Of a stretch of DNA of 64,000 bases, positions 43,783 to 52,938 are shown in pieces (positions within the stretch are counted from its first letter, which is position 1; each line of letters begins with the position of its first letter). The stretch covers positions 20,844 to 84,843 of the forward strand of contig JANXSF010000073.1 in the NCBI GenBank assembly GCA_025352795.1, given 5' to 3'. The DNA comes from Acidobacteriota bacterium. GTDB taxonomy: Bacteria > Acidobacteriota > Terriglobia > Bryobacterales > Bryobacteraceae. The translations under genes and the position numbers were made by a program. The notes under the pieces were generated by a model that searched no databases, was not told the DNA's origin, and saw only the letters and a list, made by a program, of their open reading frames with translations.

Positions 43783-44649
43783 TTAATGTTGCACCGCGCC
43801 CTTCACTCCAGTGCGGATGCGATACAGCGACGTACGTGCGGTCACGTAAAGCGTTTCCATATCCGACTCCCCAAACGCGATGTTTGCGGGAGCTTCGCCA
43901 ATTTCAATAAAGTGCAAAAATTTACCCTCCGCAGTATAGACTGCAATTCCGCGGCAGGTGATCCACAAATTGCCCTTCTCATCCACGCGCATGCCATCGG
44001 GAGGCCCATCAATATTGGAAATCAATACCCGCTCGTTACTGGTCTTGCCACTCTTATCCAGATCGTAAGCGCGAATGTTTCGCTCATCGGTGTTGGCAAC
44101 ATAAAGCAGATTCCCCTTGGGTGAAAATGCAATCCCGTTGGGACGGCCCGTGGGTTTGGCCACCAATTCCATGGGGCCCTTGGGCGGAATGTGATAGACG
44201 CCGTAGAAGTCAAGTTCCCGCTTATCGGCCTGATCTCCAAACGCCGGATCAGTGAAATAGATGTGCCCATCTTTCCGCACAACAATGTCGTTTGGGGCAT
44301 TCAGTTTCTTGCCCTCCCACTTATCGGCCAGCGTTTCCCAGTTGCCTTTTTTATCCTGCCGAACTACCCGACGCCCTTCTGATTCGCACGATAATACCCG
44401 ACCCTGCGCATCAATGGTGTTGCCGTTGGTCTTCCCCGAAGGAGTTCGAAACACTTTGATGCCATCGGTATCCATCTTCATTACTTTAGATGCGGGCACA
44501 TCACTGAACAACAAGAAGCCACCTTCCTTAGACCAGACCGGCCCTTCTAAAAACTGATACCCCCCAGCGACTTTTTCCACGTGGAGATCGCTGAAATCCT
44601 GGGCGCAAAGAGGTACGGCAACGGCTATGGCGAAAAGCAAATTCTTCAT
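43783..44649 (-). CDS. Exported SMP-30/gluconolactonase family protein
   Basis: 288 residues with a signal peptide (LLFAIAVAVPLCAQ). The six-bladed propeller motifs include YQFLEGPVWSKEGGFLLFSD, KLNAPNDIVVRKDGHIYFTD, GRPNGIAFSPKGNLLYVANT and DGMRVDEKGNLWITCRG; acidic and Asn residues in these loops bind the divalent metal. Probably a periplasmic lactonase; its exact lactone is unknown. Confidence 0.88.
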   Translation of the reverse strand: MKNLLFAIAVAVPLCAQDFSDLHVEKVAGGYQFLEGPVWSKEGGFLLFSDVPASKVMKMDTDGIKVFRTPSGKTNGNTIDAQGRVLSCESEGRRVVRQDKKGNWETLADKWEGKKLNAPNDIVVRKDGHIYFTDPAFGDQADKRELDFYGVYHIPPKGPMELVAKPTGRPNGIAFSPKGNLLYVANTDERNIRAYDLDKSGKTSNERVLISNIDGPPDGMRVDEKGNLWITCRGIAVYTAEGKFLHFIEIGEAPANIAFGESDMETLYVTARTSLYRIRTGVKGAVQH

Positions 44650-44758
44650 GTGGTTCTTACTCTTACTATAACCCGCGCTATTCTGAAGTCACATGCGGTG
44701 ATAGATTCGTAGAAATGCAGGCGAATCACGGAAGTTCGTGCGTAGTGGTACGCCAATC

Positions 44759-44783
44759 CGAGCCGTGACCGCGAGGGAGCGGT
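44759..44783 (+). repeat. Dispersed repeat, copy of 29789-29813
   Basis: 25 nt identical to 29789-29813 (core GTGACCGCGAGGGAGCGGT). The copy here is a single arm, without a facing arm. The stretch 44650-44871 holds no gene other than this repeat and the upstream region of msrB. Confidence 0.75.
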
Positions 44784-44871
44784 GTTTGACTTGGCTTGGC
44801 TCGGTATCGGATTCTACTTCGCCTCTAATTCTATGTCTCGCACCGAGTTCTGCCAAAGGAGGGTCGCTAAC

Positions 44872-45402
44872 ATGGGTACTCGTCGCGGTCTGCTTGCAGG
44901 ATTGCTGTCACTCTGCGGATGCGCCACCAAGGTTGAAGAAGCGGCTTTTCAACCAACAGACGGTGAGCCGGTAGAGATCGCCGAGTTCGGACCCGACGGA
45001 AAAATGACCGGTGAGAAGATAATTCCCAAAATGCTTCTGGAACCACGCGGATGGCAGCAACGGTTGACGCCCATGGGTTACGCTGTGCTACGCAAGAAAG
45101 ATACCGAAATCAGATTTATGGGGAAGTATAACAAGCACGATGCAACCGGAATTTACCGTTGTGCCGGTTGCGCCATCGCGCTATTCCGTTCAACGGATAA
45201 ATATGAATCTGGCACAGGCTGGCCAAGTTTCACAGCACCAATTGCCGCAGTGAATATTTATACGATTGAGGACGGTTCCCAGTTGGAAGTGTTGTGCCGC
45301 CGTTGCGACGGCCATTTAGGTCACCTGTTTCCCGATGGTCCGGAGCCCACACGGCTGCGGTATTGCATCAACTCGGCTGCTTTACGATTCGCCGCGGTGT
45401 AA
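44872..45402 (+). CDS. msrB: Peptide methionine-R-sulfoxide reductase MsrB, probable lipoprotein
   Basis: 176 residues from ATG 44872, preceded by AAAGGAGG at 44855-44862. An in-frame start at 44782 lies inside the dispersed repeat and is rejected. The N-terminus (MGTRRGLLAGLLSLCGCATK) looks like a lipoprotein signal with lipobox LCGC. The MsrB domain has the zinc CxxC pairs (CAGC, CRRC), CDGHLGHLFPDGP and the catalytic Cys in RYCINSAAL. It would reduce Met-R-O in the periplasm, complementing MsrPQ. The ATG and upstream bases repeat a 14-mer also found at 34798. Confidence 0.9.
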   Translation: MGTRRGLLAGLLSLCGCATKVEEAAFQPTDGEPVEIAEFGPDGKMTGEKIIPKMLLEPRGWQQRLTPMGYAVLRKKDTEIRFMGKYNKHDATGIYRCAGCAIALFRSTDKYESGTGWPSFTAPIAAVNIYTIEDGSQLEVLCRRCDGHLGHLFPDGPEPTRLRYCINSAALRFAAV

Positions 45403-45461
45403 AGAACGACTGTATTAATATCGATGTGTGGTTTCACTAAAAACGAAGACTTAGAGATTGG

Positions 45462-46960
45462 CCTTGCTCCGCAGCTTTTATCGCTGTTATTGGGTCTGCT
45501 TTGGCCGTCAGCGGAGTTTGGTTGGCCATCTCCTACCCACTGCTTCGTTCGGTAATTCCCTTCCCTGAGCCGGAACGTTTGTTAGCCTTCGAATCCTTTC
45601 ACAAGGGTCAAACAGGTGGGCTGAGCTGGATGGATTTAGAAGAGTTGCGTACCGCTTCGGTCCAGAATGTTGCAGGATATTCGAGCCGTACTTGGGGATT
45701 GCAAACTGAGCAACATGGGCACGTTGAGGTTGTACTTTCGCTGCAAGTGACTGGGGAATTCTTTGACACCCTGGGCGTAAGGCCAGAAGTTGGTCAAGCG
45801 TTGACGCGTGACCATGAACACCAGGGGAACCAGAATTACGTTTGGCTTTCACACTCTGCGTGGGTGAAATTGTTGGGCGGCTCTGCCGCGGATTTCGCAC
45901 GGAACAGATTCTGATTGCGGGAATCGGCATATCTGAGACGAAATACAACACAGACCAAAAAATGACTGAATTTCATCAGCGCGTGATTGCGGAGTTGGAG
46001 CAAATTCCGGGCGTGACGGCGGCTTCGGGTGGAACTTCGATGCCAGTTGGCAGCGGGCGGACATGGTTTTTGCTGGACGATGAAAATACACCACGTGATG
46101 AACAGAGGATGGCACGCTTCGGAGTAGCTAGTCCGGCATTGCTGCCGATGCTTTCCATTCCTGTGCTGGTGGGCCGCGATTTCAATGCTACGGATAGGCT
46201 GGGTGCGACTCGGTCGGCGTTGGTGAATCAGATATTCGCCGATAGGTATCTGGCTGGGCGATCACCCATCGGCCGCAAACTGCGGGTGAGTTTTTATAAT
46301 GGATTTGCGATGAAGCCGTATGAGGAGCATGTGATTGTCGGGATGATTGGGAACACACGGAATAGGGACTTGACTCTGGAACAGGCGCCGCAGATTCTTG
46401 TGACATCTAACCAAATCGCATTGGAGGGATTTCACTACTTCATTCGAAGTGGGCTTGGGGCTGATCAATTGGAAAATGCAGTGGCTGGGGCGGTGTGGAA
46501 AGTGGACCCAGAGATTCAGCGGGTGAGTGTGAAACAGTTGGCAGCGCACATTGAAAAATCGCTGGCGGGGCGGAGGGCGATGGTCCAATTGCTTGGGCTG
46601 TTTGGGATGCTAGCGGCCATTATCGTGGGGTTTGGATTGGCATCAAGCCTTGCTGCAACGTTCGCGGAAAGGAAAGTGGAGTTGGCAATACGATCGGCAT
46701 TGGGTGCAACGCCGGCGCGGTTGGGCTTCGACGCGGTGCGGTGGGGAGTCTTTGCCGTAGCTTTGAGTTGGGCGATTTCTTTGCCAGTGTCTTTGGCATT
46801 GAGCAAAGTGTTGGTGCTGAATGGCACTCCCTTCGCGTGGGACGGGATGAGTTGGTTATTCGCGGCAGTTGTGTTGGGGTGGATTGGGGTAGCAGCAGCG
46901 TTCTGGCTAGCAAGGCAGGCGGCGGCAACGAACCCAGCCATGACAATGAGGCAGGGGTAA
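45462..46960 (+). pseudogene. Remnant of a duplicated MacB/FtsX-like permease (ADOP type)
   Basis: Two overlapping frames. The first (about 45462-45914) reads like the start of a MacB periplasmic domain: PLLRSVIPFPEPERLLAFES, SWMDLEELR, LGVRPEVGQALTRDHE. The second (about 45870-46960) reads like the second MacB domain, FRTEQILIAGIGISETKY, VGRDFNATD, then the last FtsX domain ending ATNPAMTMRQG. In full-length members of this family two MacB and two FtsX segments alternate over about 800 residues; the first FtsX segment is missing here, joined by a deletion with loss of frame. No ATPase is adjacent. Confidence 0.7.
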
Positions 46961-47033
46961 AAAGAATTGGCGTTAGTCCTGCTCGTTGCACCTTTGCCTC
47001 AAAAGGTATGTAATTGTTAACAGAGCCCACTTC

Positions 47034-50000
47034 ATGTTTGATTTCCGTCCTACTTTACTGCTGCTTTTGTCTGCCTTTAACGTTTTCGGTGCCGTTGATT
47101 TTCAACGCGAGATCCGTCCCATTCTTGCTGATGCCTGCTTCCTTTGTCATGGCCCCGATAAGGGTTCGCGGATGGCCGGGCTGCGCCTGGATACTCGTGA
47201 AGGTGCGTTTGAGCAACGCAAAAATGGTCAACCGATTGTTGCTGGCAAGCCTTTAGAAAGTTTGATTTTCCAACGCATCAACCACGCCAAAGCTGGCCTG
47301 CGGATGCCGCCGATGGCGTCCCATAAAACGCTGACCGATGGCCAAAAGGCCACCCTTAAACGTTGGATTGAACAGGGCGCTCCATGGACTGAGCATTGGG
47401 CTTTTGTGGCTCCGCAGAAGAAACCATTGCCTGTAGTGAAGACTGCGGGTTGGGCGAAAAATCCCATCGACAATTTCATTTTGGCCAAACTGGAAGAGCA
47501 GGGGTTGACTCCTGCTGCTGAAGCAGATCGTCGAACGCTAGTTAGAAGACTTTCGCTGGACCTTACTGGTCTGCCCCCTGATCCGGCTGACGTGGAAGCT
47601 TTTGTTGCGTCGAAAGATGCGGAAAGCTACGGCAAGCTGGTGGACAAATATCTTGCGTCGAAACACTATGGGGAACATCGTGCACGCTATTGGTTGGACG
47701 CGGCCCGCTATGCCGATACTCATGGGATTCATGTGGATAACTATCGTGAAATGTGGCCTTATCGCGATTGGGTAATTCAAGCTTTCAATCGCAACATGCC
47801 GTTTAGCCAATTCACGGTGGAGCAGATAGCTGGTGACCTTTTACCTAAGCGTACGCTGGAACAGCAAATTGCCACTGGCTTTCATCGTTGCAATGTAACT
47901 ACCAATGAAGCCGGAGTAATTACTGAGGAAGTGGAAGCGATCTACGCCAAAGACAGAGTAGATACAACCTCCACAGTGTTCCTTGGACTAACGCTTGGTT
48001 GCGCCACTTGTCATGATCATAAGTTTGACCCACTTTCACAAAAGGATTTCTATTCCATGGCGGCATTCTTCCGCAACACGACCCAGAATCCCATGGACGG
48101 CAACATACCCGATACACCCCCAGTGATTGTGGTTCCACGCGAACAAGACCGTTCCCGATGGGGACAATTACGCGGTGATCAAGATCAGGTTCTGACTATG
48201 AAAAAAGCAGCGCGGGCAAGGGCCAGCGTGGACTTTGAAGCTTGGTTGAACCGTCCTGCACGCCGCACAATTGCAGCTCCTTTGAGTGTTTCAGCCGAGG
48301 TGCTTTCGTTCCATTTGGACGACAGCCTGCATCTGCTCAATGAAGGCGAGAGGAAGCACATCTTATTGAAATCAGGGGTTACCGTTGATGCAGGACAAGC
48401 AGAAGACAGCAAGGCATTGTCGTTCGACAAAGATGGTTTTGTAGAACTCCCCAGCCAACCTATTTTCGATTCCGGCAAACCTTTTTCCATCGCTACCTGG
48501 GTATATTTTCCCAAGGGCGAAGACAGTTTTGCAGTGGCCAGCCAGATGGATGCGAAGAAAAAGAATCAAGGTTGGTTGATTGAGATTGGGGCAAGGGTGG
48601 TGAATTTCCGCCTGACAGGCAGCGATGGTAAATCAATCACCATTCGCGCCGGACACATGGAACAGTTCGCGCAGGGCAGTTGGAATCATATTGTTGTAAC
48701 TTACGACGCCAGCCGTGAACAAGCGGGTCTGGGTCTTTTTTTGAACGGACATTCTGTACCTACACAAGGCGGTGGCGATCAGAATGTGAAGTTACTTACG
48801 AACATTGCCAACACGCAACCGCTGCGCTTAGCCAAGGAAGGGACACGTGGATTCCAAGGCGGAAAAATTGCTGATTTCCAGATTTTTAATCGGGCAATTT
48901 CTGAAGAGGAAGCGCTGCAGGTATCGCAATGGATGGTGCTGGGTCAACAGCGCAGCAAGGAAACAGCACAGTTGAATGCAGCGGAGCGCGAAGCGTTGTT
49001 GCTGTACTTCTTGAGCCATGAAGACAAGGGCTATGGTGAACTTTCCGTGCGTCTGGCGCAATTGGGCAATGAACGAAGGACGATTCGCGAACGAGGTTCG
49101 GTGACGCATGTTATGGAAGAGCAGCCTAATCACGATGCAACGGCGAACATTTTGTATCGCGGCATGTATGATCAAAAACGCGACGAAGTGAAACCGAACG
49201 TGCCCACGGTGTTGCCGCCAATGGATACAGGATCACCGCGCAATCGAATGGGATTGGCAAAGTGGTTGGTGGACGATGGGAATCCGCTGGTGTCACGAGT
49301 AGAAGTGAATCGGTTGTGGCAGGAGGTGTTTGGCACAGGAATTGTGAAGACATCGGAAGACTTTGGATCGCAGGGCCAAGCGCCGTCGCACCCTGAATTA
49401 CTGGATTGGTTGGCTGTTGAATTTCGTGAATCTGGATGGGATATCAAAAAACTGATGAAGCTGATGGTAACTTCAGCATCTTATCGTCAACAGGCAATTA
49501 TTACGCCAGTGAAATTGAAAAAAGATCCTGAAAATCGGCTACTTGCGCATGGACCCCGATTTCGTTTAGATGGGGAGTTGGTTCGCGATTATGCACTGGC
49601 TGCCAGCGGGTTGCTGGTGGGTGATATTGGTGGTCCTAGCGTGAAGCCATATCAGCCGGAAGGTGTTTGGGAAACTGTGGCGATGCAAGGTAGCAATACG
49701 CGATTCTATAAACCGGATACAGGCGATAAACTGTATCGGCGCAGTATGTATACGTTTTGGAAACGTAGTGCACCGCCAGCATCGTTGGACATTTTCAATG
49801 CTCCAACTCGGGAAAATTGCACGGTTCGCAGGGAACGGACCAACACTCCGTTACAGGCGTTAGTAACTATGAATGACCCGCAATATGTGGAAGCATCGCG
49901 CAACTTAGCGCAGCTTGCCATTTTGGGTGGCCAGGACTTCAACAAGAAATTGGACTTACTTACTATGCGGGCATTGTCTCGGCAGTTTGCACCCAATGAA

Positions 50001-50186
50001 CGGGAGGTATTGCGACGCGCTTATGCTGATTTGAAGGCACACTACGCGGCGCATCCCGATCAGGCGCGGAAGCTGATTACGATTGGGGAATCGAAACCAG
50101 ATGGAACCATCGCAGTGGCGGAATTCGCTGCCTGGACTATGTTGGCGAGCAATGTTTTGAATTTGGATGAGGCGTTAAACAAATGA
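47034..50186 (+). CDS. PSCyt1-DUF1549-LamG-DUF1553 exported protein
   Basis: 1050 residues. After a signal peptide ([13 protein letters not shown]) comes a c-type haem motif CFLCHGPD (PSCyt1), then a DUF1549 region ([41 protein letters not shown]), a concanavalin/LamG-like insert ([12 protein letters not shown]) and a DUF1553 region ([26 protein letters not shown]). This class is found in Planctomycetes and Acidobacteria, usually with DUF1501; a role in polysaccharide breakdown or a redox step has been proposed only by association. ATG 47034 was chosen over 46986, because the signal peptide begins there. Confidence 0.85.
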   Translation: MFDFRPTLLLLLSAFNVFGAVDFQREIRPILADACFLCHGPDKGSRMAGLRLDTREGAFEQRKNGQPIVAGKPLESLIFQRINHAKAGLRMPPMASHKTLTDGQKATLKRWIEQGAPWTEHWAFVAPQKKPLPVVKTAGWAKNPIDNFILAKLEEQGLTPAAEADRRTLVRRLSLDLTGLPPDPADVEAFVASKDAESYGKLVDKYLASKHYGEHRARYWLDAARYADTHGIHVDNYREMWPYRDWVIQAFNRNMPFSQFTVEQIAGDLLPKRTLEQQIATGFHRCNVTTNEAGVITEEVEAIYAKDRVDTTSTVFLGLTLGCATCHDHKFDPLSQKDFYSMAAFFRNTTQNPMDGNIPDTPPVIVVPREQDRSRWGQLRGDQDQVLTMKKAARARASVDFEAWLNRPARRTIAAPLSVSAEVLSFHLDDSLHLLNEGERKHILLKSGVTVDAGQAEDSKALSFDKDGFVELPSQPIFDSGKPFSIATWVYFPKGEDSFAVASQMDAKKKNQGWLIEIGARVVNFRLTGSDGKSITIRAGHMEQFAQGSWNHIVVTYDASREQAGLGLFLNGHSVPTQGGGDQNVKLLTNIANTQPLRLAKEGTRGFQGGKIADFQIFNRAISEEEALQVSQWMVLGQQRSKETAQLNAAEREALLLYFLSHEDKGYGELSVRLAQLGNERRTIRERGSVTHVMEEQPNHDATANILYRGMYDQKRDEVKPNVPTVLPPMDTGSPRNRMGLAKWLVDDGNPLVSRVEVNRLWQEVFGTGIVKTSEDFGSQGQAPSHPELLDWLAVEFRESGWDIKKLMKLMVTSASYRQQAIITPVKLKKDPENRLLAHGPRFRLDGELVRDYALAASGLLVGDIGGPSVKPYQPEGVWETVAMQGSNTRFYKPDTGDKLYRRSMYTFWKRSAPPASLDIFNAPTRENCTVRRERTNTPLQALVTMNDPQYVEASRNLAQLAILGGQDFNKKLDLLTMRALSRQFAPNEREVLRRAYADLKAHYAAHPDQARKLITIGESKPDGTIAVAEFAAWTMLASNVLNLDEALNK

Positions 50187-51643
50187 GTATCTTTGACGAG
50201 AGTGTTCTAGCGGAAACGCGGCGCCAGTTTTTTGCCCAGGGAGCGCGCGGTATTGGTGGCATGGCGCTGGCTTCATTACTAAGTGAAGCGGCACCAGCGC
50301 GTACTGAAAAAGTAAGTGGGGTGTTGCCAGGACTGCCGCATTTTCCACCCAAAGCGAAGCGGGTTATTTACTTGCACATGGTGGGTGCGCCACCGCAACA
50401 TGACTTATTTGATTACAAACCTGGGATGAACGATTGGTTCGATAAAGATCTTCCCGAATCCATCCGCAAAGGGCAGCGGTTAACTACCATGACCTCTGGG
50501 CAGAGCCGTTTTCCCATTGCGCCGACGGTGTTTAAGTTCGCTCAGCATGGCAAGAGCGGCACCTGGCTTTCCGAATTATTGCCGCATACCGCCAAGATGG
50601 TGGATGACATTACTGTGATCCGCAGCATGCATACGGAAGCGATTAATCACGAACCAGCGATCACGTTTATTCAAACCGGGAGTATGCTAGCGGGGAAGCC
50701 CTGCATAGGGTCTTGGACCGCTTACGGCTTGGGTAGCATGAATGAGGATCTGCCCTCTTTTGTGGTTTTGAATGCGACGCATTCTAATTCCAAAGCGAAC
50801 GTGCAAGCCATTTCCGCACGGCTGTGGAGCGCCGGTTTTCTATCGGCGAAATATTCCGGTGTGGCTCTGCGCTCTGGTGGCGACCCGGTGTTGTATATCA
50901 ACAACCCCGATGGCGTGGATCAAAAGGTGCGCCGTCGGATGTTGGATTCGTTGAGTGAATTGAACCAGATTCAATATCAAAAAGTGGGCGACCCGGAAAC
51001 GCAGAGTCGTATTGCGCAATTCGAAATGGCGTATCGGATGCAGACATCGGTGCCGGATCTGACTGACTTATCGAAGGAGACGGAAGCCACTTACAAGATG
51101 TATGGCGAGGATGCGAAAAAAGGTGGGACGTTTGCTTATAGCTGCTTGATGGCTCGCCGATTGGCGGAGCGTGGTGTGCGCTTTGTACAGATTTATCATC
51201 GTGGATGGGACGTGCATGGGCAGCTGCCGGAAATTCTTCCGAGCCAATGTAAGGACGTGGATCAGGCCTGTTGGGCGTTAGTGCAGGATTTGAAACAGCG
51301 CGGCATGTTGGACGATACGCTTGTTATTTTTGGAGGGGAATTTGGACGCACCATTTACTCGCAAGGTAAGTTGACGGCAACGAGTTACGGACGGGATCAT
51401 CATCCACGTGCGTTCAGTTTGTGGTTAGCAGGCGGCGGTATCAAGGGTGGCTTGGTGCATGGTGAGACGGATGAGTTCAGTTACAACATTGTGAAGGATG
51501 CAGTGCATGTGAGGGATCTGCAGGCGACGTTGCTGAATCAGTTAGGCATTGATCATAATCGGTTCACTTACAAGTATCAGGGATTGGATCAGAAGTTGAC
51601 TGGCGTGGAACCGGCTAGTGTGGTGCGTGGGATCTTGGGGTAG
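50183..51643 (+). CDS. DUF1501 family protein (exported, sulfatase-like fold)
   Basis: 486 residues. A twin-arginine-like signal ([20 protein letters not shown]) is followed by a domain with [62 protein letters not shown] and [18 protein letters not shown], matching DUF1501, which has an alkaline phosphatase/sulfatase-like core with conserved acidic and His residues. It overlaps the DUF1553 gene by 4 bp, the usual pair. Confidence 0.88.
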   Translation: MSIFDESVLAETRRQFFAQGARGIGGMALASLLSEAAPARTEKVSGVLPGLPHFPPKAKRVIYLHMVGAPPQHDLFDYKPGMNDWFDKDLPESIRKGQRLTTMTSGQSRFPIAPTVFKFAQHGKSGTWLSELLPHTAKMVDDITVIRSMHTEAINHEPAITFIQTGSMLAGKPCIGSWTAYGLGSMNEDLPSFVVLNATHSNSKANVQAISARLWSAGFLSAKYSGVALRSGGDPVLYINNPDGVDQKVRRRMLDSLSELNQIQYQKVGDPETQSRIAQFEMAYRMQTSVPDLTDLSKETEATYKMYGEDAKKGGTFAYSCLMARRLAERGVRFVQIYHRGWDVHGQLPEILPSQCKDVDQACWALVQDLKQRGMLDDTLVIFGGEFGRTIYSQGKLTATSYGRDHHPRAFSLWLAGGGIKGGLVHGETDEFSYNIVKDAVHVRDLQATLLNQLGIDHNRFTYKYQGLDQKLTGVEPASVVRGILG

Positions 51644-51651
51644 CTTGGGCG

Positions 51652-51804
51652 TTAGTCGCCAGTTTCAATGGCACTTTCAAGGTAACAACGAATCGCATCG
51701 CGGGCCATCTCGCGCGCCTCCTGGAGGTCTGAACCGAAGGTACAGATTTCTGGGATTGCTGGTAACGGGACGTTAAACCCGCCTTCTGGCAAAGGTTCAA
51801 ACAC
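51652..51804 (-). pseudogene. HicB-type antitoxin remnant without its normal start
   Basis: A short frame not starting with ATG: FEPLPEGGFNVPLPAIPEI then FGSDLQEAREMARDAIRCYL, a good match to the HicB partial RNase H fold. Upstream in the same frame YTT continues the first strand, but a TAA stops it 11 codons before the GTG at 51804; the nearby ATG is in another frame. It also ends early after SAIETGD instead of the usual DGEPIP-like tail. No hicA was found within 400 bp. Probably a decayed antitoxin. Confidence 0.55.
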
Positions 51805-52028
51805 GGTAGTATAGAGCCGTAGGCAGCCATGGGCTTAGTGTAACCTAGCAATTTTCCGAGGAGAGCCCTTTGCGCTTTCGGGATTTACTATAGCAGGAGG
51901 ATTCGCAGAGTTTTGTGGTGGGTGTGTCGTAATGGGCTGAAATGATGGGACATTCACTTTTGAATGGATGGTGACTCCAGTTTGAGCAGCCGATCCCGCC
52001 ACCGTCGCACGCTCATTACGTCGAAGCG

Positions 52029-52919
52029 TTAGCCTTCGAAGATGATTTGCTTTACTGGTTTCTTGCCGTTGTCGCTGGCTTTCTTTAGCCAGTCGCGTAC
52101 TTCCATCCAACGGACCTCCCCTTCTGAGTTGCGGATTACTAACATCACTAGAAATCCCTGATCCATCCAGTAACGCGTATGGCGCTCGTCCCGGATTGTA
52201 AAAACCTCAGCCTCGTCTCGCTTTCGTTTATCCAGGTAGGAATCGCCGGACTTAAGTTGGAGATAAAGTTTTTTCCCGCTGGCCTCGCCGTTGTCTCGCT
52301 TGAATTCGATCTCCATGTCAATGCCGTGGTCGCTTACGTTATGTTCGCGGCTGATCTGTCCGGCAAGCGCCACCGTGGAAATTACCTCCCCCACCAGTGC
52401 TCGCTCTTTGCTCTCGTTGTCCAACACAATAGCGGACTCTTCTTGCAGAGTTCGTACCCGCTGCCTTGTCTCTGGGCTAGCAAATTGTTGCTCCAGCTCG
52501 TCCCACAGCGGTACTCGCTGCTCGCATCTTGTGCAGAGGACGGTGGGAAGTTTATCGTCACCGAATAGCTTCTTCAGCCATCCTGCTGACTTAGTTGGTC
52601 TTCCTTCCAGCCAATCGTGCAGTCGTTCCATTGCGACTTCCCTATTGTCTACCGTGGTGCCGCAATGAGGGCACACGTAATGTCGCAGCCGCACTACCTC
52701 CGCTGATTTTTCCAGCAGGTGGTCGTGAACATACTTACTAAATAGAATTCTCAAATCCATCCCGATTTCAGGATCGAAATACACCTCCAGTTCGCCTGAG
52801 CCTTCCGCTCGCCTGGTCAACTTGACACCGAGTTGCTCCCCATTCAATGTTTTGAAATCGGCAGCGTAACGCCACAATTTGTCTTGGTCAAATGGTTTCG
52901 TGTGATGCAATCGCACCAC
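52029..52919 (-). CDS. C-terminal fragment with DUF4365-like domain
   Basis: 296 residues from a GTG (VRLHHTKPF), read as the third frame of the broken gene. It contains two C-x2-C pairs (YVCPHCGTT, VLCTRCEQR) probably binding zinc, and a C-terminal restriction-like domain resembling DUF4365, with HGIDMEIEF and KKLYLQLKSGDSY as candidate metal and lysine motifs (D-E...QxK) of PD-(D/E)XK nucleases. The GTG start is not convincing, as the codons before it (SGFLDDIYATLV) are also conserved protein sequence. Confidence 0.65.
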   Translation of the reverse strand: MVRLHHTKPFDQDKLWRYAADFKTLNGEQLGVKLTRRAEGSGELEVYFDPEIGMDLRILFSKYVHDHLLEKSAEVVRLRHYVCPHCGTTVDNREVAMERLHDWLEGRPTKSAGWLKKLFGDDKLPTVLCTRCEQRVPLWDELEQQFASPETRQRVRTLQEESAIVLDNESKERALVGEVISTVALAGQISREHNVSDHGIDMEIEFKRDNGEASGKKLYLQLKSGDSYLDKRKRDEAEVFTIRDERHTRYWMDQGFLVMLVIRNSEGEVRWMEVRDWLKKASDNGKKPVKQIIFEG

Positions 52920-52938
52920 CAGCGTGGCGTAGATGTCG

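Noticed and set aside
44782..44871. Upstream start for msrB
   Set aside because: It begins inside the dispersed repeat, while a strong ribosome binding site and lipoprotein signal mark 44872.
51805..52028. Search for hicA beside the HicB remnant
   Set aside because: No frame on either strand shows the HicA GSH/VPxH pattern.
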